A stretch of 18,344 nucleotides of DNA from JACZQZ01 sp046756945 (GTDB taxonomy: Bacteria; Pseudomonadota; Alphaproteobacteria; Rhodospirillales; 2-02-FULL-58-16), in NCBI GenBank assembly GCA_046756945.1, contig JBHHXI010000056.1:1-18344 (forward strand), in the 5' to 3' direction. Numbering within the stretch: the stretch's first letter is position 1; the number at the start of each line of letters is the position of its first letter. Position numbers and translations under genes: made by a program. The notes below the pieces were generated by a model. It did not search any database. It was not told the origin of the DNA and saw nothing but the letters and a program-made list of their open reading frames with translations. Below, piece by piece: positions 14,192 to 18,344 of the stretch.

Positions 14192-14698
14192 ATGGACATC
14201 CAGGTGCGGCCACCGGGCACGCTCATGTGGCTGGGCAGGCGGGTCCGGTGTGCCTTGGGACAGGGCGGACTCAGCGCCGACAAGCGCGAAGGCGACGGCG
14301 CCACGCCGGAGGGCTGCTTTCCCCTGCGCCGGGTGATGTACCGGGCCGACCGGGTGGCGAGGCCGCTGACCGCCCTGCCGGTGAGGCCATTGCGCGCCGA
14401 CGACGGATGGTGCGACGATCCCGCCGACAGCCATTACAACGCCCTGGTCCGCATTCCGTGCGCCGCCGGGCACGAAGTCCTTTGGCGGGCGGACGAAATC
14501 TACGACGTGCTCGCGGTGTTGGGATTCAACGACGACCCCGTGATCCCGGGCCGGGGCAGCGCCGTCTTCCTGCACGTGGCCAGGCCCGATTACGCGCCGA
14601 CCGGGGGCTGCGTCGCCGTGGCGCTGCCCGATCTCCTGTCCCTGCTCGGCGACTGCGATGAAAACGCCCGGCTTTGTATCAGCCGCGATCCCGGTTGA
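14192..14698 (+). CDS. L,D-transpeptidase (YkuD) family protein
   Basis: The 168-residue protein is a compact YkuD/ErfK-type domain. It has the early KREGDGATPEGCFPLRRVMY segment, the DDGWCDDPADSHYN loop, NDDPVIPG, and the catalytic H128 and C140 in FLHVARPDY..TGGCVAVAL. Family enzymes use the cysteine to cross-link or anchor peptidoglycan peptides. The GGCVA form replaces the SHGC(I/V)R motif of classical cross-linkers, as is usual in this short proteobacterial subgroup, whose substrate is not established. No signal peptide is visible, so export, if any, is unexplained. ATG 14192 is chosen over TTG 14174 because it suits a leaderless promoter and homologous length. Its end overlaps the convergent YggS gene by 20 bp. 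Confidence 0.85.
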   Translation: MDIQVRPPGTLMWLGRRVRCALGQGGLSADKREGDGATPEGCFPLRRVMYRADRVARPLTALPVRPLRADDGWCDDPADSHYNALVRIPCAAGHEVLWRADEIYDVLAVLGFNDDPVIPGRGSAVFLHVARPDYAPTGGCVAVALPDLLSLLGDCDENARLCISRDPG

Positions 14699-15386
14699 AC
14701 GGCGGGCGCGGGCCGAAAACGGCCGTGCCCACACGCACATGGGTGGCGCCGAAACGCACGGCGACGTCGAAATCGGCGGTCATGCCCATGCTCAGGTCCC
14801 GGAGCCCGTTGCGGCGCGCCATCTCACGCAGCAGGGCGAAGTGAAGGGACGGTTCGTCGTCCTGGGGCGGGATGCACATGAGGCCCAGGACCGGCAGGCC
14901 CAGGTCGTCGCGGCAGGCGCCGATGAATTCATCGGCGTCGGCGGGAAGAATGCCGCTTTTCTGGGGCTCCTCGCCGGTGTTGACCTGGATGAAACAGTCC
15001 GGGCGGTGGCCGCCGCGGTCCATTTCCCCGGCCAGCGCCCGGGCCAGCCTGGGGCGATCGACGCTTTCGATGACGTCGAACAGCTCAAGCGCCCGGCGCA
15101 CCTTGTTGCGCTGCAGGGGACCGATCAGGTGCAGCCGGACGTCCGGACAGGCGGCCTTGAGCTCGGGCCACTTGCCCTCAGCCTCGTGAACCCGGTTCTC
15201 GCCGAAGACCCGGTGTCCGGCTTCCAGGGCGCCCCGGACATGCCCGACGGGATGGGCCTTGCCGACGGCGACCAGGGTGACCTCGTCCGGCGATCGCCCG
15301 GCGGCCTCGGCGGCTTCGGCGATGCGCGCCTTCACCGCGGCCAGGTTTTCGGCGATATCGGTCTCGGGTGCCAACTGCGTTACCAT
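14679..15386 (-). CDS. YggS-family pyridoxal-phosphate homeostasis protein
   Basis: The 235-residue protein has the YggS/PROSC single-domain TIM barrel. Features are VTLVAVGKAHPV with the PLP lysine K43, FGENRVHEAEGKWPEL, RLHLIGPLQRNKVR, IESVDRP, FIQVNTGEEPQKSGI, LGLMCIPP, and the C-terminal phosphate loop LSMGMTADFDVAVRFGATHVRVGTAVFG. It binds PLP without known catalysis and buffers the vitamin B6 and amino-acid balance. The usual SK-T-P surrounding the lysine is GKAHP here, a mild variation. The start at 15386 is 38 bp from the divergent ThiE-like gene. No clear ribosome-binding site is present. The convergent 20-bp overlap with the L,D-transpeptidase gene leaves no room for a terminator between them. 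Confidence 0.92.
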   Translation of the reverse strand: MVTQLAPETDIAENLAAVKARIAEAAEAAGRSPDEVTLVAVGKAHPVGHVRGALEAGHRVFGENRVHEAEGKWPELKAACPDVRLHLIGPLQRNKVRRALELFDVIESVDRPRLARALAGEMDRGGHRPDCFIQVNTGEEPQKSGILPADADEFIGACRDDLGLPVLGLMCIPPQDDEPSLHFALLREMARRNGLRDLSMGMTADFDVAVRFGATHVRVGTAVFGPRPPFNRDRG

Positions 15387-15424
15387 GGCGCTTGCACGAA
15401 GGAGGGACAGAGGGTGGAAATCCG

Positions 15425-16054
15425 GTGCCGACCTTAACAGACCTGGCGCGGCGGCTCAATTTGCGCCGCCCGGCGGCGGCGGCGGCGGCGGGCCGCCTCC
15501 TGCCGCCGCTGATCCTGATGACGGACGCCGACAGGCTGCCCGATCCCGCCGCCGCGGTGGCCCGCCTGCCCCGGGGCAGCGCCGTCATCGTGCGCCACTA
15601 CGGAGTCCCCGGCCGGGACGCCCTGGCCCGCGACCTGGTGGCCCTGTGCCGGGGGCGGCACATCCGCGTGCTGATCGCCGCCGACGCCCGTCTCGCCCGG
15701 GCCGTGGGAGCGCACGGGCTGCACCTGCCCGAGGCCATGGCGCGGCGCGGTCCCGGGATCTGGCAGCGCTGGCGGCGGCCGGACTGGATCGTCACCGCCG
15801 CCGCCCATTCCCGCCCCGCCTTGTTCCGCGCCGCCCGCGCCGGAGCCGACGCGGCACTGCTGTCGCCGGTGTTCTGGACCGCCAGCCACCCGCTGGCGCC
15901 GGCGCTGGGTGCGCTGCGCTTCGCCGCCTGGTGCCGGTCCAGTCCGCTTCCCGTTTACGCCCTCGGCGGGATCTCGGCGCCCGCCGCGCGCCGCCTGAGG
16001 GCGGGCGGCGGCGCCGGCTTCGCCGGGATCAGCGGGTTCACGGCGGACGAATAG
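15425..16054 (+). CDS. ThiE/TenI-like protein, probably degenerate
   Basis: The 209-residue protein follows the thiamine-phosphate-synthase/TenI barrel: LILMTDADRLPD, RGSAVIVRHYG, VLIAADARLARAVGAHGLHLPE, IVTAAAHS, GADAALLSPVFWTASHPLAPALG and YALGGISAPAARRL. Catalytic features of true ThiE seem lost. The IND(R) segment reads IAADA, and the P-T-x-T-K lysine loop reads TASHP. A thiamine role is therefore unproven; TenI-like regulation or another phosphate ligand is equally possible. The N-terminal LNLRRPAAAAAAG has an alanine run from GCG/GCC repeats. GTG 15425 is chosen because conserved sequence begins soon after. GTG 15368 would overlap the start of the divergent yggS gene. The first ~80 bp of the downstream gap hold no visible gene. 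Confidence 0.75.
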   Translation: MPTLTDLARRLNLRRPAAAAAAGRLLPPLILMTDADRLPDPAAAVARLPRGSAVIVRHYGVPGRDALARDLVALCRGRHIRVLIAADARLARAVGAHGLHLPEAMARRGPGIWQRWRRPDWIVTAAAHSRPALFRAARAGADAALLSPVFWTASHPLAPALGALRFAAWCRSSPLPVYALGGISAPAARRLRAGGGAGFAGISGFTADE

Positions 16055-16132
16055 GGCGGCGGGGACATTGCCCGCGGTGCACCCGCCCGCCATCGAAAGG
16101 CGCGCCACCGGGCCGGGAAGCCGCGTCCATGA

Positions 16133-16152
16133 CTGTCACATTAAAGTCACAT
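16133..16152 (+). promoter_or_regulatory. Pho-box-like PhoB site
   Basis: CTGTCAC (16133-16139), four A/T bases, then AAGTCAC (16144-16150) form two 7-bp direct repeats in the 11-bp register of the Pho box. Only the first two bases of the second repeat differ from CTGTCAC. Phosphate starvation via PhoB would activate rightward transcription from here, towards the terminator at 16249-16299 and the porin at 16376. Confidence 0.5.
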
Positions 16153-16159
16153 GCTATCC

Positions 16160-16299
16160 AAAAACACACGTTCTCACAGGCTCGTGATTTCCCCTGACGC
16201 CTTGCCGGCGTAACTATGGAACCACACACAGGTTGGGGGACCTATCGGGGCGCCTGCGGGCCCGGAGTAAGATCCGGGCGGGGCGCCTTTTTTATTTAT
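16160..16299 (+). ncRNA. Candidate small RNA or attenuated porin leader
   Basis: Between the Pho-box-like site and an intrinsic terminator lie three successive stems and no plausible ORF. The stems are ACGCC/GGCGT (16197-16201, 16207-16211), AGGT/ACCT (16230-16233, 16240-16243), and the terminator stem. The 5' end is a guess from the Pho-box position. Such a layout suits a ~130-140-nt regulatory RNA, or a leader in which termination controls read-through into the porin gene. I could not match it to a riboswitch I know. Confidence 0.35.
16249..16299 (+). terminator. Strong intrinsic terminator upstream of the porin gene
   Basis: GGCGCC (16249-16254) pairs with GGCGCC (16282-16287), and GCCCGGA (16260-16266) pairs with TCCGGGC (16273-16279) around the loop GTAAGA. 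A 5/2-nt internal loop separates the two helices, and TTTTTTATTTAT follows. It reads only rightward. It could end transcripts from the ThiE-like gene 200 bp upstream or from the putative RNA. The porin then needs its own promoter in 16300-16360 or read-through. Confidence 0.8.
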
Positions 16300-16375
16300 G
16301 CGATTTATTCGGCTTCTCGGGGACTAGTGGGGGTTAAACGATGTTTCCAATTTCAAGGAATAGGGGAGACACACC

Positions 16376-17563
16376 GTGTACAAGAAAACCCTGCAAACCT
16401 CCGTCGCCGCGGCGGCACTCTTCGCCTTCGCTTTACCCTTCGCCGGGCCAGCCTCGGCCGGGGGGAACACCGTCGTCAACGGCAAAAGCCAGGTAAAGAT
16501 TGCGATTACCGGCCAGCTTAGCCGCGTCTTCCGTATCACGGACGACGGAAACACGACCAATTTCCACCACACCAGTAACTCCTTCAGCGGCAACCGTGTG
16601 CGTTTCATCGGTACGGCCAAGGCCTGGGACAGCCTGACCATCGGCACCCGGATCGAGTTCCAGTTCAACAACCGGACGTCCAACGAATCCGGTAACTTTG
16701 CCGCCAACGGCGCCAAGGACGAGGACACCGGCGACGATACCGGGATCGACCCCCGCTACCAGGACATCACGTTCGCCGGCAAATGGGGCAAGTTCTACAT
16801 GGGCAAGGGCGACTCGGCCGCCAACGGCACGGCCGAGGCGGACCTTTCGGGAACCCAGATCGCCGCCAACGTGACGGCTGGCGATATATTCGGCGGCAGC
16901 CACTTCATCAGAGACGACCTGGCCGCCGGCGTGTCGCAGGACCCCAACATCAACGGCGGTATCAGTGGCCCGAGGGCGAGCACCATATTCCGCAGCTTTG
17001 ACGCCCTGAGCCGTACGCAGCGCATACGGTACGACACGCCCAAGTTCTTCGGCACGGTAATTTCGGCCGGCCTCAACCAGGGTCCGATCCCCGACGTGGC
17101 GATCCGGTGGGCGGGCAGCTTCGCCGGAACCAAGGCGGTCGTCCGCGCTGGCTGGATGGACAGGTCCTCCGCAAGCGCCACGAGGGGCACCCAGTTCGAC
17201 GGTTCGGCGTCGATCCTCCATTCCAGCGGCCTCAATTTCACCGTGGCGGGGGGAGTCGAGGACCTGAAGGGTACCGCCAGCCTCGGCCGCGATAACCCGA
17301 GCGAGCTCTATTTCAAGGCCGGCTACAAGGCCAAGCTCGTCGACGCGGGAACGACCAACTTCTTCGCCGACTACGCGCAATATGACGACACCACCGCCAA
17401 CGGCGACGATGGCACGTCCTATAGCTTCGGGGTCACGCAGATCCTGAAGGATTACGCGACGGAGCTGTTCGCGGTGTTCAACATCGCCCAGTTCGATGAC
17501 TCGACGACCAACTCCTACGAAGACCTGACAAGTGGTTGGGTCGGCGCCCGCGTGAAGTTCTAG
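16376..17563 (+). CDS. Outer-membrane porin (general Gram-negative porin type)
   Basis: The 395-residue preprotein has a signal peptide MYKKTLQTSVAAAALFAFA..GPASA cleaved near residue 28. The mature protein is dominated by alternating beta-strand sequence and ends in the aromatic KF needed for outer-membrane insertion by BAM. Early VKIAITGQLSRVFRIT and NRVRFIGTAKAWDSLTIGTRIEFQF resemble first strands of alphaproteobacterial porins. It would form a trimeric 16-strand-like channel; its solute is unknown. The GTG start has GGGGAG 8 nt upstream. Codon use and the lower-GC upstream region fit high expression. A Pho-box-like site 240 bp upstream raises the possibility of a phosphate-responsive porin. 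A terminator follows the stop by 40 bp, so it is monocistronic. Confidence 0.88.
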   Translation: MYKKTLQTSVAAAALFAFALPFAGPASAGGNTVVNGKSQVKIAITGQLSRVFRITDDGNTTNFHHTSNSFSGNRVRFIGTAKAWDSLTIGTRIEFQFNNRTSNESGNFAANGAKDEDTGDDTGIDPRYQDITFAGKWGKFYMGKGDSAANGTAEADLSGTQIAANVTAGDIFGGSHFIRDDLAAGVSQDPNINGGISGPRASTIFRSFDALSRTQRIRYDTPKFFGTVISAGLNQGPIPDVAIRWAGSFAGTKAVVRAGWMDRSSASATRGTQFDGSASILHSSGLNFTVAGGVEDLKGTASLGRDNPSELYFKAGYKAKLVDAGTTNFFADYAQYDDTTANGDDGTSYSFGVTQILKDYATELFAVFNIAQFDDSTTNSYEDLTSGWVGARVKF

Positions 17564-17602
17564 CGCCGGCGCCCCTACGACGTACTACCTGGTAATACCT
17601 GC

Positions 17603-17641
17603 CCCCGGCCGCGGACGAAAAGCGCGGCCGGGGATTTTTTT
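17603..17641 (+). terminator. Intrinsic terminator of the porin gene
   Basis: A perfect 11-bp stem, CCCCGGCCGCG (17603-17613) with CGCGGCCGGGG (17623-17633) around a 9-nt loop, is followed by A and seven T. It lies 40 bp after the porin stop and is a textbook Rho-independent terminator. Confidence 0.92.
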
Positions 17642-17778
17642 CGCGCGGCCGGCCAGGGACGGCGGAATTACCCCCTTGCCCGGCCGGTCTGGCGTGATTT
17701 CGGATTTTGGTCTATCCTCTGGCCCGGCGCCGCGCCGTCCCCTGGGGCGGGGTGGTGCCTATATCCGAGGGAGGAGAC

Positions 17779-18344
17779 ATGGAACCGCGCATCGGGAGGT
17801 ACCGCGTCCGCGGGCTGGCGGCCCTGGGCGCCGTTTGCGTGGCGGGCTTGGTGCTTGCGGGGTGCGCCGACAGCGGGTTCACGCCGGGTGAACCGCAGAC
17901 GGACGCCAACCCGATCTGGGAGCCGGGCGAGGACCGCGGCGGCAGCATCTTCGGGCGCGAGGGCCTGCTGCTCTTCAACACCGACGAGGGCAAGGCCGGC
18001 GTCGACGGGGCCGGGGGCGGGGGCATCGGCGTCAACAGTTTTCTGTGGCGGGCGTCCCTGGACACGATCTCGTTCATGCCGGTGAATTCGGCCGATCCCT
18101 TCGGCGGCGTCATCATCACCGACTGGCACGCGCCGGCGGAGACGCCGCGGGAGCGTTTCAAGCTGAATGTGTACATCCTGGGCCGGGCGCTGCGCGCCGA
18201 CGGGGTGCGCGTCGCGGTCTTCCGCCAGGTCCAGGACGGGGGCGGCTGGCGGGACGCGCCGGTGGCCGCCAGGACCGACACCCGGATCGAGGACGCCATC
18301 CTGACCAAGGCCCGCCAACTGCGCCGTGAAACCCTGAAACAATA
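17779..18344 (+). CDS. DUF3576-type lipoprotein, cut at its stop codon by the window edge
   Basis: 188 residues are readable, then the bases TA end the window, almost certainly the start of the stop codon. The N-terminus is a lipoprotein signal, RVRGLAALGAVCVAGLVLAGC, with lipobox LAGC and lipidated C29. The mature part has SIFGREGLLLF, NSFLWRASLDTISFMPVNSADPFGG, IITDWHAP, ERFKLNVYILGRALRADGVRVAVFRQ and IEDAILTKARQLR, matching DUF3576. Such lipoproteins commonly sit just before leuS and lptE in Rhodospirillales, suggesting an envelope role, but no activity is known. A GGAGGAGA ribosome-binding site lies 3-10 nt before the ATG. It would be a client of the Lol pathway, to which the window's lolA belongs. 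Confidence 0.85.
   Translation, partial: MEPRIGRYRVRGLAALGAVCVAGLVLAGCADSGFTPGEPQTDANPIWEPGEDRGGSIFGREGLLLFNTDEGKAGVDGAGGGGIGVNSFLWRASLDTISFMPVNSADPFGGVIITDWHAPAETPRERFKLNVYILGRALRADGVRVAVFRQVQDGGGWRDAPVAARTDTRIEDAILTKARQLRRETLKQ

Noticed and set aside
16160..16299. A known riboswitch (SAM-II, cobalamin, fluoride) before the porin
   Set aside because: None of the conserved cores I know could be found, and a porin is not a typical target.
16216..16521. 101-codon open frame starting before the porin
   Set aside because: It runs through the terminator stem and into the porin signal peptide in a different frame, and has no ribosome-binding site.
1..18344. CRISPR array, prophage, IS transposase or integrase
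   Set aside because: No regularly spaced direct repeats and no recombinase, transposase or phage structural motif in any frame.

Overview
The window looks like chromosomal DNA of a high-GC alphaproteobacterium, most likely a member of the Rhodospirillales. This rests on strong third-position GC bias, the housekeeping gene set and its order (ftsK followed by lolA, glnK-amtB, YggS beside a ThiE-like gene, a DUF3576 lipoprotein), and alphaproteobacterial versions of DapC and RibA. No transposase, phage gene, CRISPR array or rRNA was found. This is core-genome DNA with a few unusual non-coding elements.

Layout. Positions 1-96 hold the 5' part of a leftward tRNA-Gly(GCC) gene and its promoter. 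Positions 170-2962 hold five small rightward genes: a prolyl-tRNA editing enzyme, a CnoX-like thioredoxin/TPR co-chaperone, a LON-substrate-binding-domain protein, a Trm112/YcaR-like protein and a DUF971 protein. The last four are tightly packed, with two ATGA overlaps, and lean towards protein quality control. A leftward ubiquinone-biosynthesis-type FAD hydroxylase (3013-4245) is divergent from the nitrogen pair glnK-amtB (4561-6231). The gap between them holds two NtrC-spaced palindromes and a sigma-54-like element. Then come a DapC-type aminotransferase, the DNA translocase ftsK and the lipoprotein chaperone lolA. Between ftsK and lolA lies a ~414-bp element (10006-10419) with 36-bp terminal inverted repeats and two nested inverted repeats, predicting a three-way junction. 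The start codon of lolA lies inside its right terminal repeat.

Positions 11126-13256 hold a leftward OmpR/PhoB-type response regulator divergent from ribA, whose N-terminal DHBP-synthase-like domain looks degenerate. A textbook sigma-54 promoter (13411-13426) precedes a 229-residue protein of unknown function. Next are an L,D-transpeptidase-family protein, a convergent YggS-family PLP-binding protein, and a divergent ThiE/TenI-like protein lacking typical catalytic residues. A 321-bp gap (16055-16375) carries a Pho-box-like site, three hairpins and a strong intrinsic terminator, possibly a small RNA or an attenuated leader, ahead of a porin gene. The porin is followed by a strong terminator, and the window ends in a DUF3576 lipoprotein gene cut within its stop codon.

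The items most worth following are the three-way-junction repeat that supplies lolA's start, the sigma-54-driven unknown gene, and the putative Pho-linked RNA before the porin.
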